Shown: piece by piece, positions 23,471 to 35,097 of the stretch
Layout of the letters: each line of letters starts with the position of its first letter
How positions within the stretch are numbered: the first letter of the stretch is position 1
Origin: Lepeophtheirus salmonis
Taxonomy: Eukaryota > Arthropoda > Copepoda > Siphonostomatoida > Caligidae
Assembly (NCBI RefSeq): GCF_016086655.4
Contig: NC_052141.2
Span: 4,960,001-5,024,000 of the forward strand
DNA length: 64,000 nt
Direction: 5' to 3'
Notes under the pieces: model-generated
What the model saw: the letters and a program-made list of their open reading frames with translations, nothing else
Databases searched by the model: none
What the model was told of the DNA's origin: nothing
Made by a program: the position numbers and the translations under genes

Positions 23471-23755
23471 CAATAGTTTTCAAAGTGGGGGCCATGAGGG
23501 GAGGTGGGGTGAGGTGCAGGAAGATGGATAACTGAGGATTGCTTTCAGTCTACACATAAATAGTACACATGTTTCGTATAAAGAGGACCTCAACTAAAAA
23601 GGCATTAGTGTAGAGGGCCTTGGCATAGTAAAGTTTGGGTAAGCCTGGCTTAAGAAATTTTTTAGTCATCATATTATAGGGACCGACAAGCTTAGTAGCG
23701 CACCTGGATCCATAATCTACCCCAGCGACGTAAAAAAAATCATTGGGAAACGCTG
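23471..23755. mobile_element. hAT-type fragment
   Basis: The left end CAATAGTTTTCAAAGTGGGG and right end CATTGGGAAACGCTG resemble the inverted CAGNGTTTCCCAA ends of hAT elements. No convincing 8-bp target duplication and no coding sequence. A 20-bp poly-A run follows at 23764-23783. Confidence 0.45.
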
Positions 23756-23759
23756 CAAT

Positions 23760-24600
23760 TGTACAAAAAAAAAAAAAAAAAAAAGTCAGAAAAATGGCTT
23801 ATTGATTAAAGCTAATTTATTTTTTATAATGTGTATTGTATTTTCTTTATATATTCTATATAGGAACAAAATCACAAAAACCCAGACCGATAAGCAATGA
23901 AATGCAGTCTTGGTTCGACTTTGTCGGTTCCGGTTATAGCGGATCAAAAACTGGAACCGCTAGAAACTCTAGACTGATAAGGGCATAACCTTGTTCGGTA
24001 TAGATAAAATCTTTTTTATTATAACCATGATTAAGTATTGAGCAATACTACAAGCTTTTAAAGATCTGGAAAATCCCTCGAATCTTTTTTATGATCCGTA
24101 AAAGTTCGGGTATCTGAAGTCGGTTCGGGTCTCGTATATTTTTCGATAATTCAAATTTACTTATATCGTACCTGGGACTTCGGATCTGGGTCCAAGACCC
24201 ATCTTATCACTAATTTGGACTCGCATTATTGTTAGGGAGGGTATTTTTGTAGAGAAACAGTACATTTTTATTCTCCTTGCGATTCTTTAATCTTATCCTT
24301 TGTAATTTTTTGAATTAGTGAACATAATCCAGATACATGTTTTTTTCATTATTATTTAAACCAGACGTCTTCTCTATACTTATATAGTCTTAATCATATG
24401 GGATATCTAATAAGTAGACTTGGCATGTTTGTAATGAAAAAAACTACATTTAAAAATTAGATACGGAAAAACTTTTATTGCGTGTGCTCCTTGTTATTTT
24501 CTATTTTTCTAATTCATCTCCCCATCCCCCAAAAAAAAAAAAAAATAATAATAATAATAAAATAATACGGACCTTATTTTAAAAAGGGTCGTAATTCGGT
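23760..24600. other. Intergenic DNA, nothing recognised
   Basis: Poly-A runs at 23764 and 24531 with an (ATA)n tract following the latter. A few CGG-containing direct motifs near 23920-24190. No gene. Confidence 0.5.
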
Positions 24601-24930
24601 ATACCATAGGAAATCTTGGTGAAGTGCTGGGTCCTAATTCAGTTTAAACTCCAACACTGCCGTGTTACCAAAAAACCCTTATAATATGTTATAATACACC
24701 CTGGCCCACAGACTGTGGTTCCCTGAGCATCAAGGAACCGTTCAGCAGAACACTTCACCCGTACAACCTGAGGACCAGGAGTGTATTTGTGGATATTAGA
24801 AGTGTTTCTTGATGCTCAGCAAAGCGGCAGTGGATAAATTTAATTTACCTTGGGGCCCTATTGTTCACCTACACAACCCATTGGCCAGTGTATATTATAT
24901 TATATTAGAAGGGTTCTATCCTAATATGTT
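24600..24930. repeat. Repeat units shared with the kinase intron, inverted arrangement
   Basis: The unit with GTGAAGTGCTGGGTCCTAAT, TTATAATACACCCTGGCCCA and CTGAGCATCAAGGAACC is present once forward and about twice reverse, forming a partial palindrome. The motifs match 2500-2800. Confidence 0.6.
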
Positions 24931-25289
24931 TTTCATCATTAATTAGTTTTATCGTCCAAATATAATATAAATTGCAATGAAATTGCAAAAGATAAAATAA
25001 AATTATTTACAATGATTTTGCCCGCGACGTTTTTGTCTCACAATGATAATGTACACAACGATATCACCCCAACGTTTTTGATCTGTTGCCTTTTTATCCC
25101 AATTAATTTACCGTACACCGATATAAAGTCAATAAAAAATTAACTGAATACTCAATATATCAGTAATATGTGTCATGACTTTAGTGAATGCATTTTTTAC
25201 ATTTTTTGGAGGAAAAGGGCATTATCCACTTGGGAATTAGCAAGGATCAAATTATAAAAAGTGGAAAAGATGTCAGTGAAAAAATCATT

Positions 25290-25960
25290 TCTAAATTGAA
25301 GTCTGAACACTTACCAATTTAATAATTTCTGAAGGTTGAGTGATTGAAATTAATTCATATTTTGATATGTATTAAAGCATAAATAATTAGGTACAATTCA
25401 AAACAAACCTTAGCTTTTAGCTAACGTACAAATCGAGAAAATGACACATAAATTTGATCAACGAATTTCCATTCACGCATTCCAAGCAGTTGGGCGTCTC
25501 CATTACCATCATCTACGCCGTCAGCAAGTCCGAAACGTTGTAGAGAAAGAAGGGCTCTGTAAAAAAGGCCAAGAAGTTGAAGAATACAGCCCAGGTCAAT
25601 CCCCTCAAGTCCATGAGGCCCCATCCAAGAGATTTCGGTGTTTCACACCAGACTGACAAAAAAGTTGATATCTTTTGGGTGCATGTCGAGGGGAAGGCAT
25701 GCAGTGTCCATCATCCAAACACCGAGACCCTCAAAGACAATGTAAGCCAGCACTAGGACGCCATTACAGTAGACTACATCCGCAGTGGGATCTAGGAATT
25801 CCACCACCGCATGTAAGCAATCATTGCTGCTAAGGGCGACTACATTATTGATTTAGAAATCTTAGACACACATCTATTTATAGTATTATTTTTGTTAAAA
25901 TTCAATTGTTAATTAATAAATTATATTCAAAGTGTTCAGATTTTAATGAACCACTGAGTC
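25290..25960 (+). pseudogene. Internally deleted mariner-family element
   Basis: Ends resemble the copy at 47706-48490 (5' CTGAACACTTACC, 3' TTCAGATTTTAATGAACCAC). An open N-terminal frame from 25441 (MTHKFDQRISIHAFQAVGRL) encodes part of the first helix-turn-helix. After frameshifts, SKRFRCFTPD and a C-terminal block follow, ending near 25850 in an AAKGDYIID-like sequence. The catalytic middle is absent. Confidence 0.7.
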
Positions 25961-27090
25961 CCATTATGATGACTGGTTTAAGGTTTGCTGTTTTTTCTTA
26001 GAAGTTTAATATGCTAATCGGATAAGTAATAAAATTTGTTACGTGATAAAATATGACTACAGATCAAATTTCAGAGCTGGACAACAAAGTTTCTGTTTCC
26101 ACAGTTAAATATGAATATGATACAGACAATAATCCCATAGAAAATTTCAGTTAAATTTGAACAATATTAAGAGGTTCACAAGAGAATTATTTTCAAAAAA
26201 CCATTAATTTTGACTTTGTTTTGTCATTTGTTTCGAAATCAACCATGATGAAGTTCATTTTTTTCGGAGCCAAATGTTCGTAACTCAAATATTAAACTTC
26301 ACATAATTATGCATAGAAACTCCATTGAATAATGTCTCACTTTTACAATAAAATGGATCTAAGAAATAATTCCTTTTATCAGTCTGAATTTCTCTGCTTT
26401 TAATTATTAGGATGTCGTTTAGGCTATATGACTAATATTTGTATTTTTAGAGTTACGTCAATTTGGCGCTGAACTTTCGATTTTATCCTTAAGGGTATAC
26501 ATGTTGTGTGTCAACCTAAAAACAATCTTGAAGAAAAATTAAAGGAAGTAGAAAATCACAATTTATTTCACATAATACATATATGAAAATATCTTATAAG
26601 ACATATTTTAGTCAAATTTAGACATTGTATTCAAAGTTGTGGGATAAGTAAGCATGCCCAAGAATTTTACCTATATTTTGGAGCCTTTATTTGATTTAAA
26701 AAAACTTATATTGGCCGCAATATTACCCCTTTCAATCATTAAATCTATCAATTTCTATTTTTTTTATTTTTGATGATCAATGGTCACGACTTTAAGTAGA
26801 ATTAGTGGCGCACCCAAAGGTTTAATAAGAATATTTGTTGATGGAAGATTATTGTAATGTAATTCACACTTAATTTTGAAAAAAAACAACTCCCTTTAGC
26901 TTATTTTGATGTTGACGGGCTACATATCGTAAAATCATTCAACACTCCATTGTACATATCGAAACTATTTTCTTAGAGAAAACGGCTTAAGGCGTCCTTA
27001 AAAGTATAGTGGGTGTCTAAAGGCACTTTATAGTAATTCCCTGAGTCTATAAAAACTTGTAGAGTAAGATAAAATAATATGTGCCTTAAC
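25961..27090. other. AT-rich intergenic DNA, nothing recognised
   Basis: No family-like frame. The tract near 26820-26950 resembles 35740-35850 (AATAAGAATATTTGTTGATG / AATAATTTGTTGATAGAAAT) and 7010-7100, so it is probably another dispersed repeat. Confidence 0.45.
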
Positions 27091-27396
27091 ACCTACAGAA
27101 GAACAAAAGGGGGATATGATAATGAAGAATAAATAAATCGTCTTTATCCACTTTGAAACATCCTCAAAGTTATACAACGATTTCGTCCGCAATGCCTAGG
27201 ACAACTGAAAATAGGTTAGTAATAACAGTCGTCCCTCAAAAATACATTTGTCCTTAAGGGAAAACGTAGCCGAAGAAAGCACTGACTATGATAAGAATCA
27301 AAATTAAGGATCCTGTTATTCAAACTGGAGTTAATTTGAAGGAAGATTTAGCTAGGATAACAATATTATAAAAGGATCCCAAAGGGGGGTTCTTAC

Positions 27397-27465
27397 CTCC
27401 GATTTGCGAATTTCCTCACCAAGAGTCCACTCGAGACCCTTTTCTTTAGCCTCTTTATTGAAGAT
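27397..27465 (-). other. Possible orphan exon (23 codons) with strong donor
   Basis: The minus strand reads IFNKEAKEKGLEWTLGEEIR then KSE and meets GTAAGA at 27396. The composition looks protein-coding. A phase-compatible acceptor (TGTCCTAG) at 27196 leads to ALRTKSLYNFEDVSKWIK. The upstream acceptor is weak (no pyrimidine tract). Gene unknown; may be a relic. Confidence 0.25.
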
Positions 27466-27920
27466 CTCAACATTATTTTAATAAATGTTATTTATGGATG
27501 TATAGAATGGAAATTAATACATGAAAATGAAAGGAGACATCATCTAATATGATTATAACAACTAATTACATTTCAAACGTGGAATCCTTATGTTGGCTTT
27601 AAGTAATCCATTTATTTAAGAATGATTACACAGAAAGGATAACTAAAGACGACTTCACTGTACATATGTATGCTCTGTACAAGCTATAACTTGTATAAGT
27701 ATTAACATGTTGCAATTTCTTTGCATTAAAATGCATTGATCCATTATGACATCAGACATTCTGATTACCAAATATTAATTGATACTATCATTTCATTTTA
27801 ATCTATTAAAATGTCATGGTTATTATGTATTTAGGACATATATAACTGTGGACATTTGAACTTTATAATGTATATTTAGTAATTTGTATTAAAATAGTCA
27901 AAAATTACACCATTAATATA

Positions 27921-29145
27921 GTGCTCAGTAAGTTTGCCTTAAAGTCATCTTGCCTCATGGATATTTCGTCTTAATATATAAATATATGAGGTTTATCGGT
28001 AGTTATTGTTTTTTTTTTTAAATTATGCTTGTTCGTAAATCCATGAGTCTTTCCTAGTATGAATAATCCCATCATGTCTAATGATCATTACAAATAATTT
28101 GGAATCGTTTCCGAGTTTCATTATTGTTGTAACCGAATTTAGACTTTATTAAACTATATCTACAATCTATAATGATTTAATAATAATAATAGTAACTACA
28201 AACAAACATAATTAATATAAATATTTACCACCACTATTTCATATCTAGCACATGGTCTCCCGATGTTCACTACTCTTCTTTTATCGAGGTAACATTAAAG
28301 GACTATTAGAGAAAATAATCTACCCTTAGACTAGAGTCCTTTAGAAAACATTATATATATATATATATTATAAATAACAAATGGAACAATTAAAATATTG
28401 ATCACATTCACCCCCTCCTAATATTTTTTTAAAATAATCTGGAGATCTTCGATCTCTTTTGGATTTTTGACTCAGATTCGGTACTAAGGGGTTGTTCTTC
28501 TATTTTTTTATTTCCTTCCTGAGATCCTATGATATCTTCCGTTTGTATTTCATTAATTCCTTCATGTAATTTTTCTGTAGTACCATGAGAAAGGTCTATC
28601 ATGCTTTTTCGTGCGGAGCTAAATCTTTTAGAGAGACAGTTTTTTATCACCTTAAGGGAGACGTACGACAGCATAATCTGGGTTTGATGAGATGAGATCA
28701 ACTTCATCAAGCAAAGGTTCTTACTTGCTTTGACGCACATGTCTCTTCATATACACTTTCCCAGGATTTAGTAACCACGATGGAATTGTTGAGCCTTTTG
28801 CCGGTCGCCTTTGATAAGAAAACATTCTTTCATGTGGTATACAATTGATAGTAGTGTTTAATGAAGAACGTATTGAATGTTTTTCTTATTATACTAATTT
28901 TATTACCCATATTGTCTCGGGTTCTAATTAATGACATGGTGATATTTTTTTTGTGTATGCATAGAAATTTTGGGGCATGATTCCACCATTTTTCCAACCG
29001 AAAACAACCATCTAATGCGCTGCGCTTTATAGTAATCCACATTACATATTTTGATTAAAAAATTCCAAAGGAATATCAATTTTAACCAATTCATTTATTT
29101 ATATATTAAGGCGAAATATCCTTGAGGCAAAATTATATAGCGCCC
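27921..29145. mobile_element. 1.2-kb TIR element inserted with a 9-bp target duplication
   Basis: ATTAATATA stands at 27912-27920 and again at 29146-29154, where the intact copy at 35098-35481 has only one equivalent. Ends are inverted: TTGCCTCATGGATATTTCG and CTTAATATATAAATA at 27949-27985 match, reversed, TATATTAAGGCGAAATATCC and TTGAGGCAA at 29103-29130. The extreme ends are GTGCTCAG... and ...AGCGCCC. A 9-bp duplication fits Mutator-like elements, but the superfamily is inference. No transposase; the interior holds a retroelement pol tail. Confidence 0.75.
28437..28835 (-). pseudogene. Degraded C-terminus of a gypsy-type pol polyprotein
   Basis: The minus strand reads GSTIPSWLLNPGKVYMKRHV, then RQSK, a stop, EPLLDEVDLISSNPDYAVVR and, after another stop and a frameshift, SLKDLAPHEKA. 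This is the tail following the integrase in many arthropod Ty3/gypsy polyproteins (LVDEVEL ... NPxYA ... VSLRDLAP). In-frame stops make it a pseudogene. It lies inside the TIR element 27921-29145. A homologous relic is at 40380-40830. Confidence 0.65.
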
Positions 29146-29425
29146 ATTAATATATCAATCATCCATGGAATATTCCTCAGAACCAAGTGCTGTAAATCCT
29201 TCATTTAAAATGAGTAATCTCATTTTTTGGTTAGACTTTGTATAATTTGCTTGTACAAGTTACAACTTGTACACACCATGCAAAATGGGGTGTTTAAGAT
29301 GAAAGATATCAATGGTACGCAATCAATGATATGATTATATACATATATATTATAAAATGAGTTAAGACGATTTAAAATAATAATACAATGAAATATATCC
29401 TAAATATGATGCTGGTTTGAATAGA

Positions 29426-30001
29426 TTAATCAATGAGTTTATCACGAGCAATGACATGATCCTGGAACTTGACCATAAAAGTAGTTCCTTTATGCCAATG
29501 AGCACTGACTTTAGCTGGAAAGTTACAACCGTCCAAAACGGCTTCAATGATCCCTGCAGCAAATGATGCGCAGTTCAGACTCCCTTTATCCTTGGGTACG
29601 GATATATAACGATTTAAAAGTGGCTCGGACTCAATGATGTAATAAGTCTTTTCATCATCGTTCGCATGCTCCAATTTATCAGCCTCCTTCCCAAAAAGAG
29701 CCTTCCAAAGTGTGGACTTCACAGTGAGGAGAACATTGAGTAACTTGATTTCTCTCTTGGCTGAAGGTCTATCTCGTATCAATATTAAATCCAGGCAACG
29801 AGCACCGATTTCCCAACCATGGGCGTGCAAATGGTTTTGTAGTTCTGATACAGTCGAGCTTCGGGACTGATAATACTGAACAATTTCGGAGAAGAGGAGA
29901 GCGAATGCTGATGAAGATACTTCTTGCTTCCCACGACTGAGACTCTTGTCCAAAATGCTTGTCTTGGGACGAATCACGGGATTACTATTTGTTATATTCA
30001 T
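29426..30001 (-). CDS. TRAPPC5: TRAPP complex subunit 5 (Bet3-family, TRS31 orthologue)
   Basis: Intact intronless ORF of 191 residues on the minus strand, the normal length for TRAPPC5. The protein is a core subunit of the TRAPP tethering complexes acting in ER-to-Golgi and Golgi traffic. Family landmarks are LSRGKQEVSSSAFALLFSEI, WEIGARCLDL, LWKALFGKEADKLEHANDDE, YYIIESEPLLNRYISVPKDK, LNCASFAAGIIEAVLDG, and FPAKVSAHWHKGTTFMVKF near the C-terminus. Similarity to vertebrate TRAPPC5 runs over the whole length after about residue 15. The start at 30001 is the first ATG and the N-terminus is slightly longer than in vertebrates. No intron and no frame damage. Confidence 0.96.
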   Translation of the reverse strand: MNITNSNPVIRPKTSILDKSLSRGKQEVSSSAFALLFSEIVQYYQSRSSTVSELQNHLHAHGWEIGARCLDLILIRDRPSAKREIKLLNVLLTVKSTLWKALFGKEADKLEHANDDEKTYYIIESEPLLNRYISVPKDKGSLNCASFAAGIIEAVLDGCNFPAKVSAHWHKGTTFMVKFQDHVIARDKLID

Positions 30002-30577
30002 ATCGGATTTCTCTATCTTATAATAATAATATATTTTTTAAATATCTGTCAAATTCCTCTTATTTTTATATAAATAAAAGAATACAACTAATAAAACTCT
30101 TTGTAGCTAGCCTGCCTATATTATTAACGTCATCTGCAACCTTCGAAAACGACGTCAAAAACAATTCACTCCACCTAGCGCCTTTTTTGTTAACAACAGA
30201 TAACTACTTCGATTTTGAAAAGATGATTAAGTTTCAAAATACATAATGATAATTACTAATTGAAGATGTGAAAATGGTCGAAATCCTTCTGAATATAAAT
30301 CAATAAGAAAATTTTATGTATCTACTGTAACGCTCGTTGCCGCTAATACCTTTAAATTTTCAAAATAGGAGTAATCTATTAAGGAATTACTTCTTCAGTC
30401 AAAACATAACAGAAGTATCTAATAACCTAATTATACTTCTTTATCATAGAAAGATATACTTGGAATTTAATACTGGGGCTAACAATGAGTGAAATATTTT
30501 TTTTTCGCAGAGATAACATATTTTAGCAGAAAGGGCAGTATTCTAAGGATTTCAAAGATTAAGTAGTAATAGGATTT

Positions 30578-30752
30578 GCTTAATCTAGTGACTCCCAACC
30601 TGGGATCGTCTGAGGTTTTGTCCTCTGTGGTGTATCGTCAAGGGCTCCAACATAGATTACATAAATTTCATTTGGTTGAGCACGTTTAACATATCCCTAA
30701 ATTATGCATAAAGTTTGAAGTGATAAAAAGATTGGGAACCCATGGCTTAATC
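30578..30752. mobile_element. 159-bp hAT MITE with perfect 8-bp target duplication
   Basis: GCTTAATC flanks the element at 30578-30585 and 30745-30752. The element starts TAGTGACTCCCAACCTGGG and ends TTGGGAACCCATG, degenerate inverted repeats of the hAT (Charlie-like) CAGTGGTTCCCAACC type. Non-coding. Confidence 0.85.
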
Positions 30753-31244
30753 ACACACATTATTAGTTAATTATATAAGTTTTGGAACCAATCCATTTCG
30801 TTCGATTGGTATAAATACAGATTACAGGCTTCTTGTTGTTTTTTGATTCAAAATAATAGTTATAAATTGACTTCGACTAAATTTCCCGAGTATCATGTAA
30901 CAATGAAGAATTTGACCATTTCTATGGTTTTCTTTAGTTGATGGAAATTTATGTTTAAGAGGAAAATAATTTACAGGAGATCGGGAAACTTTTAACTTCT
31001 TTTTGGAGACATTTGTGATCTATAAAATTAACCATAATTTAACTGTGAAACGAATGATTAATAAACTATTGACTTTTATTTCAATTTTTTCACCCGTTTA
31101 AGCATACCTACAAGGCCACTGTCCTTCATTTCTTAATTCAATTTTTAAAAATAAATTCCATTGAGGACATCCACATTTATTACATAAAACCATAATAAAT
31201 ATTATAAAAAATATATTAAATAAATGACTCGAAATATTAAGTAA

Positions 31245-34084
31245 TTAAATAACATTTTCTCCAAGCCAGGATCGAATAGTTTCAGAATGCTTTTCAATGA
31301 ATTGCATATTATTTTCCACTGTTTCAATAGCAATTTTTCTGTAGTTTTCTCCAGCACCAGCCTCGGGATATTTAGCAAAAAAATCCTTCATTTCTTGGAG
31401 TCGTTCCTGAGAGGAAAACCCTGAAGTGGCTGTTGAAATGAAACGACCAAAGAGACGATCATTCAAGGTGAATCTGTCAACAAGATACTCCCATTCATTC
31501 CTCAAAAAATCCCAAACGATTGACTCGCCAACAACATTCCTAGATATCACTGAAAGGAGTGTAAAATAATCTTGTCTTCGAACGATTTCCTCATCTTTAG
31601 CCATTTGGATAAACTTTCTAAGAATTTCAGGATTTTTCGAAGAGGATAGACCAACTTCAAGAACAGCACGGCGTTGAGCATTTTTTTCAGCCTTATAGAG
31701 CTCCAATAACCAATTCCAGGATTCATCATCATGTGGGAGACCATAACGACAAACAATGGCTTTGAAATTTGGAACAGGTTCTTTTCCAGAGTCCTTCCAA
31801 TCCAAAAATTGTTTCTTTGCCGTAGAAAGACAGTCTTGATGACCTATTCTACATGCCAATGCAATTACTCTTTTCCTCAACTGTTTGACATCATGAGTTC
31901 CGGATCCATCATTCCAACCCAAATCAGCGTACAAGTCTTGAATTAAAGATTTTTCAAATGAAAATAATCCTTCTTTGATGTCATTTACATTTTGGAAAAT
32001 TGAATTTAGGAAATATAATTCATTAATGGCTGCTTCCCAGGGAGCCAAAGATCTTTCTATGTTCAAATAACGAATTAAACTCAAGGGTACTTTCATGGAA
32101 AGTCTATCAGCTGTACTCTTAGCTAAGCTAAACGCATCATTAATCAATCCAGTCTTATCAGAAACTGATAGAATGCTTGGGGATTTAATTAATAAATCAA
32201 TGAATTGTTGCCAGACATCTGGAGAGTAGTTCACTCGGTAGTAGCCCCTTTGTTCTACATTAAATTTGACCCACTCTGCAGATGAATTAATTTCAATGTG
32301 TGAATCTTCAACATGGATCCAAGATTGATCTTTCTTTCCATTTGAATCAACATAAGTGACAGGCACTTCCCATTTATAATCAAAATCGGATGGAGTATCA
32401 TTCACAGCAGCATCTGGGTTCTGAAGAAACCTCTCTTGAACAATTTTATAAGTATTATTAGCCGATTTTGTTACAGTCAGTACAGGATAGCCTTTTTGCA
32501 TGGTCCAAGTACTCATTATTTTAGTAATATCAAGTCCTAAGGAAGAAGCGGAAGTTAATTCGTCGAATAGATTTTGTGTTACGACTGTTTTATATGAGTA
32601 TTTTTTAAGAAAATTTGATATTCCTTTACGGAAGTCTTCTGGACCCATAAAATTTTCCATCATTCTGATCACAGATGAGCCTTTGTTGTAAGAAATAGCA
32701 TCAAATACGGCAGTGATTTGATCTGGATTATCAACTTTGACAACTATGGGATGAGAGGCTGTTGTTGCGTCTAATCTAAATACATAGATTATTAGTGGAT
32801 AAAACATCATTACGAATAGATATTGATTTCTTGAAAAAAACAAAAACACTTACTTAAGAACAGAGTGCATAGTATCAGTCAAAAATTTGGAGTCCGTATC
32901 CCAGTCAGATTCATAGCTCTTAAGTCCTTTGTATTGAATATAAGAGGCAAATCCTTCATTGAGCCATAAGCTAAAATACATTCATTCAATAAGTAAACAT
33001 CATATATTGAAAGAAAAAAAGAACCTACTCATTCCACCAAGCAACCGTAACTAAATTTCCAAACCATTGATGAGCAAGCTCATGGGCAATCACGTTAGCC
33101 ACCCGTTCCCTATTATCCGCTGAGCTAGTTTTGTTATCAAAAATAAGAGCAGTCTCCCTATAAGTAATAAGACCCCAATGCTCAGTAGCTCCGGAAGGAT
33201 ACTCCGGTATAGCAGCCATATCAAGCTTTGGCAAAGGGAACTTGAGCTAAAATAAATGTAACAATATATCACAATTTTATTGGAAACATGACGACGCATC
33301 TTACTCCAAAATAAGACTGATAATACGCCACAACATGAACTCCAACGTTCAGTGCATACTCCAGTTTGTCCATTTGAAGCTCAGAGCCATAAACACGGAA
33401 GCGAGTATCAAAACCCTCAACAGCCTTTTCCATATACTCATACTCAGAGACCATAAAGACTACTAAATATGTGACCATAGGAACGGATTTTTCAAATTTA
33501 ACCTCTGTCATCTCAGAGGATGGATATCCCTCCTTGATTTCACTCACTGGCATGTTAGACAAGGCAATATATGACTCCTCCTTGGGTTTAACGACAGTGA
33601 TTGTATACGTAGATTTGAAACTTGGTTCATCAAAGCAAGGGAATGCTCTCCTCGCATAGGTTGGTTGGAATTTTGAGCTCACCATCGTTCTTTTTATTCC
33701 TTTTTCATCAATATAGGATGAGCGGTAAAATCCGATAATTCCATTATCCAATCGCCCAATAAATTCCAAATTCAAACGATACTTCCCTGGTTGTATCATT
33801 TCATTCGTTTTGACAACCCAAAATTCATTGGGTTTGTACTCAAAGGAAGACTCCAGTGATACTTTTTCTCCATTATCATCATTGATAAGCTCTGTTGAAG
33901 TAATGTTGAGGAAATTGATATGAGTCACAAGGAAATCCCTTGGAGCTCGAACATCGATAGAAATGGAGACGCGTCCCTCGAACGTAGTACCATTCATATC
34001 TGGGTGAAGATACAAATCATAGTGAAGAGGATATGTATCGGATGGAATTCGGTAATTGGTTTCCCATGATTTGGACAGTGTCAT
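31245..34084 (-). CDS. M1-family zinc aminopeptidase (glutamyl/puromycin-sensitive type), four exons
   Basis: Exons 34084-33305, 33246-33029, 32970-32854 and 32775-31245 join in phases 0, 2, 2 (donors GTAAGA, GTAGGT, GTAAGT) to give 881 residues. Zinc ligands are HELAH at about 315-319 and Glu338 in LWLNEGFASY, with the standard spacing. The tyrosine expected to stabilise the transition state is in FDAISYNKGSSVIRMM. The C-terminal ERAP1_C-like half ends near FFAKYPEAGAGE as in glutamyl aminopeptidase. The exopeptidase motif GAMEN is GATEH here (about 279-283), keeping the Glu. There is no signal peptide or membrane anchor in the predicted N-terminus (MTLSKSWETNYRIPSDTYPL), so it may be cytosolic, or an upstream exon may be missing. 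A TTTATT at 31176-31181 is a minus-strand polyadenylation signal candidate. Confidence 0.93.
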
Positions 34085-34129
34085 TGCACTTAATATTTCT
34101 AGAAGATCAAAAAATGAAGTTAGCTAAGT

Positions 34130-35095
34130 GCATGAGATTTTATATATAAAAAATAATCAATTATAATAATCATACATCGCATATCTAATGGCTTTAAGAG
34201 GGGAAAAGTAAATAGCTATTTACATAGTCCTATGAGGATATTTTATCATCTATAAGTGATAACATAAATATTCAAATATAGGATCCGTCAAATGAAGGAA
34301 ATCTTTTAATAAAATTTTGAAATATATTTTAGAAAGATAGAATTGAAAATCGGGAAAAGATGTGTTGTATTTTACAATTATTTTATGTATAAGTCGTCAA
34401 GACTGATTGGTTGATTAATGGATGGATTGGGCAGGGATTTAACTCCTCCCCAAGGGGCAAGTCCTTACTCCAAAAGAGCCACATGTTGTCTTTGTATTCT
34501 CAATGGAGCTTTGACTGTTGAGTGTTGAGTACACACGAATCTCACACTCAATAAAATAACTGATACTGCAAATACTCATTTTATCAGTTATGATTCTAAA
34601 CATATGATTCATTTTATCTATGATTCAATATTGACAATCAATTGTCAATTTCAACGCCTTCTCAATTCTCATAAAGCTCTTACGTTAGAAGTTGATAAAG
34701 TATATTATATATCAATTGAACATATATAATATACATATTCAACTCTCTTGGAATAACATTGACATAGATTCAAAAATTGAGGCCTTTCATACTCACAAGC
34801 AACCGGTTTCTTAGGCAAGTGAAGGGGGATGACGCTATTGAAGTTTAACTGTATCAAAATGATCGGTAAATAAAAATAAATGTCATTAAATACATAAGTA
34901 TGCAGCTTACGCACGGTATATATAGTAGCTGTAAAGACATTTAAGACGTGACGTCATTTCAGGAATGATTTGAAATAAGATATCGCCCGGACCTGTAACT
35001 ATTTCTATAAATCCCATTAATAAAACGATCTTGAACAAAAATGAAGAAACAGATAAAATCCCACTAATATTTTTTTACTTCCTAGAATATATCAT
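34130..35095. other. Upstream region of the aminopeptidase, no further exon proven
   Basis: An acceptor-like TTGATCTTCTAG occurs 14 bp before the predicted ATG, so a 5' UTR intron is possible. A hydrophobic minus-strand frame at 34705-34914 is not linked by convincing splice sites. The inverted pair TTGACAATCAATTGTCAA is at 34630-34647. Confidence 0.4.
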
Positions 35096-35097
35096 GG

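Larger units (their letters stand above)
27677..29273. mobile_element. GTACAAGTT-palindrome element, split by a later insertion
   Basis: The left part 27677-27920 and right part 29146-29273 together match the uninterrupted copy at 35098-35481. Both ends carry the near-palindrome GTACAAGTTACAACTTGTAC. Landmarks in the same order are ATTACCAAATATTAATTGAT, TATCATTTCATTT, ATCATCCATGGAA and TCTCATTTTTTGGTT. A third, inverted copy is at 42626-43038. Non-coding. Confidence 0.75.

Noticed and set aside
28348..28370. AT dinucleotide run as a regulatory element
   Set aside because: Simple microsatellite in AT-rich DNA, no further signal.
28830..29042. 70-codon minus-strand frame upstream of the pol tail
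   Set aside because: No retroelement or host motif; lies inside the TIR element and reads as AT-rich noise.
31547..31946. Additional frames across the aminopeptidase last exon
   Set aside because: Other-frame shadows of the M1 coding sequence.
34705..34914. Hydrophobic minus-strand frame as a membrane-anchor exon of the aminopeptidase
   Set aside because: No phase-compatible donor/acceptor pair joining it to the exon starting at 34084 could be seen.
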